Source: Zhengitettix transpicula
Lineage: Eukaryota; Arthropoda; Insecta; Orthoptera; Tetrigidae
Assembly (NCBI GenBank): GCA_037074705.1
Contig: JAYJMR010000086.1
Coordinates: forward strand, 48,310-112,309
Direction: 5' to 3'
DNA: 64,000 nt
Position 1 is the first letter of the stretch. Each line of letters begins with the position of its first letter. The position numbers and the translations under genes were made by a program. Under the pieces are notes generated by a model. It saw only the letters and a program-made list of their open reading frames with translations. It searched no databases and was not told the origin of the DNA. Shown piece by piece: positions 51,200 to 62,389 of this stretch.

Positions 51200-53270
51200 G
51201 GAATTTCACCAACCAAGAATCTTCAAATAACAAAGTCTTATTTCATAATAAATGACTCGTTCTTTATAAAAATTAGTCAAACCTGCACTTCTAAAATCTT
51301 AATCTATTAATACTAATTAATATGTCCCAATATTTCGACGTTTCGACGACAAGTTTGGAATTTCACCAACCAAGAATCTTCAAATAACAAAGTCTTATTT
51401 CATAATAAATGACTCGTTCGTTATAAAAATTAGACAAACCTGCACTTCTAAAATCTTAATCTATTAATACTAATTAATATATCCCAATATTTCGACGTTT
51501 CGACGACAAGTTTGGAATTTCACCAACCAAGAATCTTCAAATAACAAAGTCTTATTTCATAATAAATGACTCGTTCTTTATAAAAATTAGTCAAACCTGC
51601 ACTTCTAAAATCTTAATCTATTAATACTAATTAATATATCCCAATATTTCGACGTTTCGACGACAAGTTTGGAATTTCACCAACCAAGAATCTTCAAATA
51701 ACAAAGTTTTATTTCATAATAAATGACTCGTTCTTTATAAAAATTACTCAAACCAGCACTTCTAAAATCTTAATCTATTAATATTAATTAATATATCCCA
51801 ATATTTCGACGTTTCGACAACAAGTTTGGAATTTCACCAACCAAGAATCTTCAAATAACAAAGTCTTATTTCATAATAAATGACTCGTTCTTTATAAAAA
51901 TTAGTCAAACCTGCACTTCTAAAATCTTAATCTATTAATACTAATTAATATATCCCAATATTTCGACGTTTCGGCGACAAGTTTGGAATTTCACCAACCA
52001 AGAATCTTCAAATAACAAAGTCTTTTTTCATAATATATGACTCGTTCTTTTTAAAAATTACTCAAACCAGCACTTCTGAAATCTTAATCTATTAATATTA
52101 ATTAATATATCCCAATATTTCGACGTTTCGACGACAAGTTTGGAATTTCACCAACCAAGAATCTTCAAATAACAAAGTCTTACTTCATAATAAATGACTC
52201 GTTCTTTATAAAAATTAGTCAAACCTGCACTTCTAAAATCTTAATCTATTAATACTTATTAATATATCCCAATATTTCGACGTTTCGACGACAAGTTTGG
52301 AATTTCACCAACCAAGAATCTTCAAATAACAAAGTCTTTTTTCATAATATATGACTCGTTCTTTATAAAAATTACTCAAACCAGCACTTCTGAAATCTTA
52401 ATCTATTAATACTAATTAATATATCCCAATATTTCGACGTTTCGACGACAAGTTTTGAATTTCACCAACCAAGAATCTTCAAATAACAAAGTCTTATTTC
52501 ATAATAAATGACTCGTTCTTTATAAAAATTACTCAAACCTGCACTTCTAAAATCTTAATCTATTAATACTAATTAATATATCCCAATATTTCGACGTTTC
52601 GACGACAAGTTTGGAATTTCACCAACCAAGAATCTTCAAATAACAAAGTCTTTTTTCATAATATATGACTCGTTCTTTATAAAAATTACTCAAACCAGTA
52701 CTTCTGAAATCTTAATCTATTAATATTAATTAATATATCCCAATATTTCGACGTTTCGACGACAAATTTGGAATTTCACCAACCAAGAATCTTCAAATAA
52801 CAAAGTCTTATTTAATAATAAATGACTCGTTCTTTATAAAAATTACTCAAACCAGCACTTCTAAAATCTTAATCTATTAATATTAATTAATATATCCCAA
52901 TATTTCGACGTTTCGACGACAAGTTTGGAATTTCACCAACCAAGAATCTTCAAATAACAAAGTCTTATTTCATAATAAATGACTCGTTCTTTATAAAAAT
53001 TAGTCAAACCTGCACTTCTAAAATCTTAATCTATTAATACTAATTAATATATCGTAATATTTCGACGTTTCGACGACAAGTTTGGAATTTCACCAACCAA
53101 GAATCTTCAAATAACAAAGTCTTATTTCATAATATATGACTCGTTCTTTATAAAAATTACTCTAACCAGCACTTCTAAAATCTTAATCTATTAATACTAA
53201 TTAATATATCGTAATATTTCGACGTTTCGACGACAAGTTTGGAATTTCACCAACCAAGAATCTTCAAATA
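51200..53270 (+). repeat. 15-monomer-offset duplication, copy 1 (partner 53,555-55,625)
   Basis: CGTTATAAAAATTAGAC at 51,419 and ACTCTAACC at 53,159 recur 2,355 bp (15 x 157) downstream at 53,774 and 55,514. Other shared markers are ATATGTCCCAAT, TTTCGACAACAAG, TTTCGGCGACAAG, TTTTTTCATAATATATG, CAGTACTTCTGAAATC and GACAAATTTGG. Between the copies lies about 300 bp (53,270-53,560) that looks like a chimera of the TTTTTTCATAATATATG and ACTTATT monomers, presumably the exchange junction. Confidence 0.85.
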
Positions 53271-53554
53271 ACAAAGTCTTTTTTCATAATATATGACTCG
53301 TTCTTTATAAAAATTACTCAAACCAGTACTTCTGAAATCTTAATCTATTAATATTAATTAATATATCCCAATATTTCGACGTTTCGACGACAAATTTGGA
53401 ATTTCACCAACCAAGAATCTTCAAATAACAAAGTCTTATTTAATAATAAATGACTCGTTCTTTATAAAAATTAGTCAAACCTGCACTTCTAAAATCTTAA
53501 TCTATTAATACTTATTAATATATCCCAATATTTCGACGTTTCGACGACAAGTTT

Positions 53555-55625
53555 GGAATTTCACCAACCAAGAATCTTCAAATAACAAAGTCTTATTTCA
53601 TAATAAATGACTCGTTCTTTATAAAAATTAGTCAAACCTGCACTTCTAAAATCTTAATCTATTAATACTAATTAATATGTCCCAATATTTCGACGTTTCG
53701 ACGACAAGTTTGGAATTTCACCAACCAAGAATCTTCAAATAACAAAGTCTTATTTCATAATAAATGACTCGTTCGTTATAAAAATTAGACAAACCTGCAC
53801 TTCTAAAATCTTAATCTATTAATACTAATTAATATATCCCAATATTTCGACGTTTCGACGACAAGTTTGGAATTTCACCAACCAAGAATCTTCAAATAAC
53901 AAAGTCTTATTTCATAATAAATGACTCGTTCTTTATAAAAATTAGTCAAACCTGCACTTCTAAAATCTTAATCTATTAATACTAATTAATATATCCCAAT
54001 ATTTCGACGTTTCGACGACAAGTTTGGAATTTCACCAACCAAGAATCTTCAAATAACAAAGTTTTATTTCATAATAAATGACTCGTTCTTTATAAAAATT
54101 ACTCAAACCAGCACTTCTAAAATCTTAATCTATTAATATTAATTAATATATCCCAATATTTCGACGTTTCGACAACAAGTTTGGAATTTCACCAACCAAG
54201 AATCTTCAAATAACAAAGTCTTATTTCATAATAAATGACTCGTTCTTTATAAAAATTAGTCAAACCTGCACTTCTAAAATCTTAATCTATTAATACTAAT
54301 TAATATATCCCAATATTTCGACGTTTCGGCGACAAGTTTGGAATTTCACCAACCAAGAATCTTCAAATAACAAAGTCTTTTTTCATAATATATGACTCGT
54401 TCTTTTTAAAAATTACTCAAACCAGCACTTCTGAAATCTTAATCTATTAATATTAATTAATATATCCCAATATTTCGACGTTTCGACGACAAGTTTGGAA
54501 TTTCACCAACCAAGAATCTTCAAATAACAAAGTCTTATTTCATAATAAATGACTCGTTCTTTATAAAAATTAGTCAAACCTGCACTTCTAAAATCTTAAT
54601 CTATTAATACTTATTAATATATCCCAATATTTCGACGTTTCGACGACAAGTTTGGAATTTCACCAACCAAGAATCTTCAAATAACAAAGTCTTTTTTCAT
54701 AATATATGACTCGTTCTTTATAAAAATTACTCAAACCAGCACTTCTGAAATCTTAATCTATTAATACTAATTAATATATCCCAATATTTCGACGTTTCGA
54801 CGACAAGTTTTGAATTTCACCAACCAAGAATCTTCAAATAACAAAGTCTTATTTCATAATAAATGACTCGTTCTTTATAAAAATTACTCAAACCTGCACT
54901 TCTAAAATCTTAATCTATTAATACTAATTAATATATCCCAATATTTCGACGTTTCGACGACAAGTTTGGAATTTCACCAACCAAGAATCTTCAAATAACA
55001 AAGTCTTTTTTCATAATATATGACTCGTTCTTTATAAAAATTACTCAAACCAGTACTTCTGAAATCTTAATCTATTAATATTAATTAATATATCCCAATA
55101 TTTCGACGTTTCGACGACAAATTTGGAATTTCACCAACCAAGAATCTTCAAATAACAAAGTCTTATTTAATAATAAATGACTCGTTCTTTATAAAAATTA
55201 CTCAAACCAGCACTTCTAAAATCTTAATCTATTAATATTAATTAATATATCCCAATATTTCGACGTTTCGACGACAAGTTTGGAATTTCACCAACCAAGA
55301 ATCTTCAAATAACAAAGTCTTATTTCATAATAAATGACTCGTTCTTTATAAAAATTAGTCAAACCTGCACTTCTAAAATCTTAATCTATTAATACTAATT
55401 AATATATCGTAATATTTCGACGTTTCGACGACAAGTTTGGAATTTCACCAACCAAGAATCTTCAAATAACAAAGTCTTATTTCATAATATATGACTCGTT
55501 CTTTATAAAAATTACTCTAACCAGCACTTCTAAAATCTTAATCTATTAATACTAATTAATATATCGTAATATTTCGACGTTTCGACGACAAGTTTGGAAT
55601 TTCACCAACCAAGAATCTTCAAATA
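53555..55625 (+). repeat. 15-monomer-offset duplication, copy 2 (partner 51,200-53,270)
   Basis: This second copy is nearly identical by eye. One difference is TTACTTCATAAT near 52,180 in copy 1, which is TTATTTCATAAT here. On the right, this copy continues into the TTTTAATATT monomer (near 55,700), matching superunit 1 near 42,200. Copy 2 is therefore the one collinear with the ancestral order. Confidence 0.85.
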
Positions 55626-56080
55626 ACAAAGTCTTATTTCATAATAAATGACTCGTTCTTTATAAAAATTACTCAAACCAGCACTTCTAAAATCTTAATC
55701 TTTTAATATTAATTAATATATCCCAATATTTCGACGTTTCGACGACAAGTTTGGAATTTCACCAACCAAGAATCTTCAAATAACAAAGTCTTATTTCATA
55801 ATAAATGACTCGTTCTTTATAAAAATTACTCAAACCTGCACTTCTAAAATCTTAATCTATTAATACTAATTAATATATCGTAATATTTCGACGTTTCGAC
55901 GACAAGTTTGGAATTTCACCAACCAAGAATCTTCAAATAACAAAGTCTTATTTCATAATAAATGACTCGTTCTTTATAAAAATTAGTCAAACCTGCACTT
56001 CTAAAATCTTAATCTATTAATACTAATTAATATATCCCAATATTTCGACGTTTCGACGACAAGTTTGGAATTTCACCAAC
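54700..56080 (+). repeat. 12-monomer-offset duplication, copy 1 (partner 56,585-57,965)
   Basis: GTTTTGAATTTC (54,807), GACAAATTTGG (55,116) and ACTCTAACC (55,514) recur 1,884 bp (12 x 157) downstream at 56,691, 57,000 and 57,398. The match ends near 56,080 / 57,965, where the downstream copy continues into the CCCTATATTTCGACGTTTTG monomer of the superunit. Confidence 0.82.
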
Positions 56081-56584
56081 CAAGAATCTTCAAATAACAA
56101 AGTCTTATTTCATAATAAATGACTCGTTCTTTATAAAAATTACTCAAACCTGCACTTCTAAAATCTTAATCTATTAATACTAATTAATATATCCCAATAT
56201 TTCGACGTTTCGACGACAAGTTTGGAATTTCACCAACCAAGAATCTTCAAATAACAAAGTCTTTTTTCATAATAAATGACTCGTTCTTTATAAAAATTAC
56301 TCAAACCAGCACTTCTAAAATCTTAATCTTTTAATATTAATTAATATATCCCAATATTTCGACGTTTCGACGACAAGTTTGGAATTTCACCAACCAAGAA
56401 TCTTCAAATAACAAAGTCTTATTTCATAATAAATGACTCGTTCTTTATAAAAATTACTCAAACCTGCACTTCTAAAATCTTAATCTATTAATACTAATTA
56501 ATATATCCCAATATTTCGACGTTTCGACGACAAGTTTGGAATTTCACCAACCAAGAATCTTCAAATAACAAAGTCTTATTTCAT

Positions 56585-57965
56585 AATAAATGACTCGTTC
56601 TTTATAAAAATTAGTCAAACCTGCACTTCTAAAATCTTAATCTATTAATACTAATTAATATATCCCAATATTTCGACGTTTCGACGACAAGTTTTGAATT
56701 TCACCAACCAAGAATCTTCAAATAACAAAGTCTTATTTCATAATAAATGACTCGTTCTTTATAAAAATTACTCAAACCTGCACTTCTAAAATCTTAATCT
56801 ATTAATACTAATTAATATATCCCAATATTTCGACGTTTCGACGACAAGTTTGGAATTTCACCAACCAAGAATCTTCAAATAACAAAGTCTTTTTTCATAA
56901 TATATGACTCGTTCTTTATAAAAATTACTCAAACCAGTACTTCTGAAATTTTAATCTATTAATATTAATTAATATATCCCAATATTTCGACGTTTCGACG
57001 ACAAATTTGGAATTTCACCAACCAAGAATCTTCAAATAACAAAGTCTTATTTAATAATAAATGACTCGTTCTTTATAAAAATTACTCAAACCAGCACTTC
57101 TAAAATCTTAATCTATTAATATTAATTAATATATCCCAATATTTCGACGTTTCGACGACAAGTTTGGAATTTCACCAACCAAGAATCTTCAAATAACAAA
57201 GTCTTATTTCATAATAAATGACTCGTTCTTTATAAAAATTAGTCAAACCTGCACTTCTAAAATCTTAATCTATTAATACTAATTAATATATCGTAATATT
57301 TCGACGTTTCGACGACAAGTTTGGAATTTCACCAACCAAGAATCTTCAAATAACAAAGTCTTATTTCATAATATATGACTCGTTCTTTATAAAAATTACT
57401 CTAACCAGCACTTCTAAAATCTTAATCTATTAATACTAATTAATATATCGTAATATTTCGACGTTTCGACGACAAGTTTGGAATTTCACCAACCAAGAAT
57501 CTTCAAATAACAAAGTCTTATTTCATAATAAATGACTCGTTCTTTATAAAAATTACTCAAACCAGCACTTCTAAAATCTTAATCTTTTAATATTAATTAA
57601 TATATCCCAATATTTCGACGTTTCGACGACAAGTTTGGAATTTCACCAACCAAGAATCTTCAAATAACAAAGTCTTATTTCATAATAAATGACTCGTTCT
57701 TTATAAAAATTACTCAAACCTGCACTTCTAAAATCTTAATCTATTAATACTAATTAATATATCGTAATATTTCGACGTTTCGACGACAAGTTTGGAATTT
57801 CACCAACCAAGAATCTTCAAATAACAAAGTTTTATTTCATAATAAATGACTCGTTCTTTATAAAAATTAGTCAAACCTGCACTTCTAAAATCTTAATCTA
57901 TTAATACTAATTAATATATCCCAATATTTCGACGTTTCGACGACAAGTTTGGAATTTCACCAACC
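56585..57965 (+). repeat. 12-monomer-offset duplication, copy 2 (partner 54,700-56,080)
   Basis: This is the downstream copy and the one joined to the rest of superunit 2. A private GAAATTTTAATC near 56,945 and AAAGTTTTATTTC near 57,830 distinguish it from copy 1. The region 56,080-56,585 between the copies holds about three A-type monomers, including a second TTTTAATATT unit. Confidence 0.82.
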
Positions 57966-60900
57966 AAGAATCTTCAAATAACAAAGTCTTATTTCATAAT
58001 AAATGACTCGTTCTTTATAAAAATTACTCAAACCAGCACTTCTAAAATCTTAATCTATTAATATTAATTAATATATCCCTATATTTCGACGTTTTGACGA
58101 CAAGTTTGGAATTTCAATAACCAAGAATCTTCAAATAACAAAGTCTTATTTCATAATAAATGACTCGTTCTTTATAAAAATTAGTCAAACCTGCACTTCT
58201 AAAATCTTAATCTATTAATACTAATTAATATATCCCAATATTTCGACGTTTCGACGACAAGTTTGGAATTTCACCAACCAAGAATCTTCAAATAACAAAG
58301 TCTTATTTCATAATAAATGACTCGTTCTTTATAAAATTTAGTCAAACCTGCACTTCTAAAATCTTAATCTATTAATACTAATTAATATATCGTAATATTT
58401 CGACGTTTCGACGACAAGTTTGGAATTTCACCAACAAAGAATCTTCAAATAACAAAGTCTTATTTCATAATAAATGAAACGTTCTTTATATAAATTAGTC
58501 AAACCTGCACTTCTACAATCTTAATCTATTAATACTAATTAATATATCGTAATATTTCGACGTTTCGACTACAAGTTTGGAATTTTACCAACCAAGAATC
58601 TTCAAATAACAAAGTCTTATTTCATAATAAATGACTCGTTCTTTATAAAAATTAGTCAAACCTGCACTTCTAAAATCTTAATCTATTAATACTAATTAAT
58701 ATATCGTAATATTTCGACGTTTCGACGACAAGTTTGGAATTTCACCAACCAAGAATCTTCAAATAACAAAGTCTTATTTCATAATAAATGACTCGTTCTT
58801 TATAAAAATTACTCAAACCAGCACTTCTAAAATCTTAATCTATTAATATTAATTAATATATCCCAATATTTCGACGTTTCGACGACAAGTTTGGAATTTC
58901 ACCAACCAAGAATATTCAAATAACAAAGTCTTATTTCATAATAAATGACTCGTTCTTTATAAAAATTAGTCAAACCTGCAATTCTAAAATCTTAATCTAT
59001 TAATATTAATTAATATATCCCAATATTTCGACGTTTCGACGACAAGTTTGGAATTTCACCAACCAAGAATCTTCAAATAACAAAGTCTTATTTCATAATA
59101 AATGACTCGTTCTTTATAAATATTAGTCAAACCTGCACTTCTAAAATCTTAATCTATTAATACTAATTAATATATCGTAATATTTCGACGTTTCGACGAC
59201 AAGTTTGGAATTTCACCAACCAAGAATCTTCAAATAACAAAGTCTTATTTCATAATAAATGATACGTTCTTCATAAAAATTACTCAAACCAGCACTTCTA
59301 AAATCTTAATCTATTAATACTAATTAATATATCGTAATATTTCGACGTTTCGACGACAAGTTTAGAATTTCACCAACCAAGAATCTTCAAATAACAAAGT
59401 CTTATTTCATAATAAATGATACGTTCCTTATAAAAATTACTCAAACCAGCACTTCTAAAATCTTAATCCATTAATATTAATTAATATATCGTAATATTTC
59501 GACGTTTCGACGACAAGTTAGGAATTTCACCAACCAAGAATCTTCAAATAACAAAGTCTTATATCATAATAAATGATACGTTCTTTATAAAAATTACTCA
59601 AACCAGCACTTCTAAAATCTTAATCTATTAATACTTATTAATATATCGTAATATTTCGACGTTTCGACGACAAGTTTGGAATTTCACCAACCAAGAATCT
59701 TCAAATAACAAAGCCTTTTTTCATAATAAATGATTCGTTCTTTATAAAAATTACTCAAACCTGCACTTCTAAAATCTTAATCTATTAATATTAATTAAAA
59801 TATCGTAATATTTCGACGTTTCGACGACAAGTTTGGAATTTCACCAACCAAGAATCTTCAAATAACAAAGTCTTATTTCATAATAAATGATTCGTTCTTT
59901 ATAAAAATTACTCAAACCAGCACTTCTAAAATCTTAATCCATTAATAATAATTAATATATCGTAATATTTCGACGTTTCGACAACAAGTTTGGAATTTCA
60001 CCAACCAAGAATCTTCAAATAACAAAGTCTTATTTCATAATAAATGACTCGTTCTTTATAAAAATTAGTCAAACCTGCACTTTTAAAATCTTAATCTATT
60101 AATATTAATTAATATATCCCAATATTTCGACGTTTCGACGACAAGTTTGGAATTTCACCAACCAAGAATCTTCAAATAACAAAGTCTTATTTCATAATAA
60201 ATGACTCGTTCTTTATAAAAATTACTAAAACCAGCACTTCTAAAATCTTAATCTATTAATACTAATTAATATATTATAATATTTAGACGTTTCGACGACA
60301 AGTTTGGAATTTCACCAACCAAGAATCTTCAAATAACAAAGTCTTATTTCATAATAAGTGATTCGTTCTTTATAAAAATTACTCAAACCTGCACTTCTAA
60401 AATCTTAATCTATTAATATTAATTAATATATCATAATATTTCGACGTTTCGACGACAAGTTTGGAATTTCACCAACCAAGAATCTTCAAATAACAAAGTC
60501 TTATTTCATAATAAATGACTCGTTCTTTATAAAAATTACTCAAACCTGCACTTCTAAAATCTTAATCTATTAATACTAATTAATATATCGTAATATTTCG
60601 ACGTTTCGACGACAAGTTTGGAATTTCACTAACCAAGAATCTTCAAATAACAAAGTCTTATTTCATAATAAATGACTCGTTCTTTATAAAAATTACTCAA
60701 ACCAGCACTTCTAAAATCTTAATCTATTAATAATAATTAATATATCCCAATATTTCGACGTTTCGACGACAAGTTTGGAATTTCACTAACCATGAATCTT
60801 CAAATAACAAAGTCTTATTTCATAATAAATGACTCGTTCTTTATAAAAATTACTCAAACCAGCACTTCTAAAATCTTAATCTATTAATATTAATTAATAT

Positions 60901-62389
60901 ATCAAAATATTTCGACGTTTCGACGACAAGTTTGGAATTTCACCAACCAAGAATCTTCAAATAACAAAGTCTTATTTCATAATAAATGACTCGTTCTTTT
61001 TAAAAATTAGTCAAACCTGCACTTCTAAAATCTTAATCTATTAATATTAATTAATATATCAAAATATTTCGACGTTTCGACGACAAGTTTGGAATTTCAC
61101 CAACCAAGAATCTTCAAATAACAAAGTCTTATTTCATAATAATTGACTCGTTCTTTTTAAAAATTAGTCAAACCTGCACTTCTAAAATCTTAATCTATTA
61201 ATATTAATTAATATATCGTAATATTTCGACGTTTCGACGACAAGTTTGGAATTTCACCAACCAAGAATCTTCAAATAACAAAGTCTTATATCATAATAAA
61301 TGACTCGTTCTTTATAAAAATTACTCAAACCTGCACTTCTAAAATCTTAATCCATTAATATTAATTAATATATCGTAATATTTCGACGTTTCGACGACAA
61401 GTTTGGAATTTCACCAACCAAGAATCTTCAAATAACAAAGTCTTATTTCAAAATAAATGACTCGTTCTTTATAAAAATTACTCAAACCTGCACTTCTAAA
61501 ATCTTAATCCATTAATATTAATTAATATATCGTTATATTGCGACGTTTCGACGACAAGTTTGGAATTTCACCAACCAAGAATCTTCAAATAACAAAGCCT
61601 TATTTCATAATAAATGACTCGTTCTTTATAATAATTACTCAAACCAGCACTTCTAAAATCTTAAACAATTAATATTAATTAATATATCCCAATATTTCGA
61701 CGTTTCGACGACAAGTTTGGAATTTCACCAACCAAGAATCTTCAACTAACAAAGTCTTATTTCATAATAAATGATACGTTCTTTATAAAAATTACTCAAA
61801 CCTGCACTTCTAAAATCTTAATCCATTAATATTAATTAATATATCGTAATATTTCGACGTTTCGACGACAAGTTTGGAATTTCACCAACCAAGAATCTTC
61901 AAATAACAAAGTCTTATTTCATAATAAATGACTCGTTCTTTATAAAAATTACTCAAACCTGCACGTCTTAAATCTTAATCCATTAATATTAATTAATATA
62001 TCGTAATATTTCGACGTTTCGACGACAAGTTTGGAATTTCACCAACCAAGAATCTTCAAATAACAAAGTCTTATTTCATAATAAATGACTCGTTCTTTAT
62101 AAAAATTACTCAAACCAGCACTTCTAAAATCTTAAACAATTAATATTAATTAATATATCCCAATATTTCGACGTTTCGACGACAAGTTTGGAATTTCACC
62201 AACCAAGAATCTTCAAATAACAAAGTCTTATTTCATAATAAATGACTCGTTCTTTATAAAAATTACTCAAACCTGCACTTCTAAAATCTTAATCCATTAA
62301 TATTAATTAATATATCGTAATATTTCGACGTTTCGACGACAAGTTTGGAATTTCACCAACCAAGAATCTTAAAATAACAAAGTCTTATT

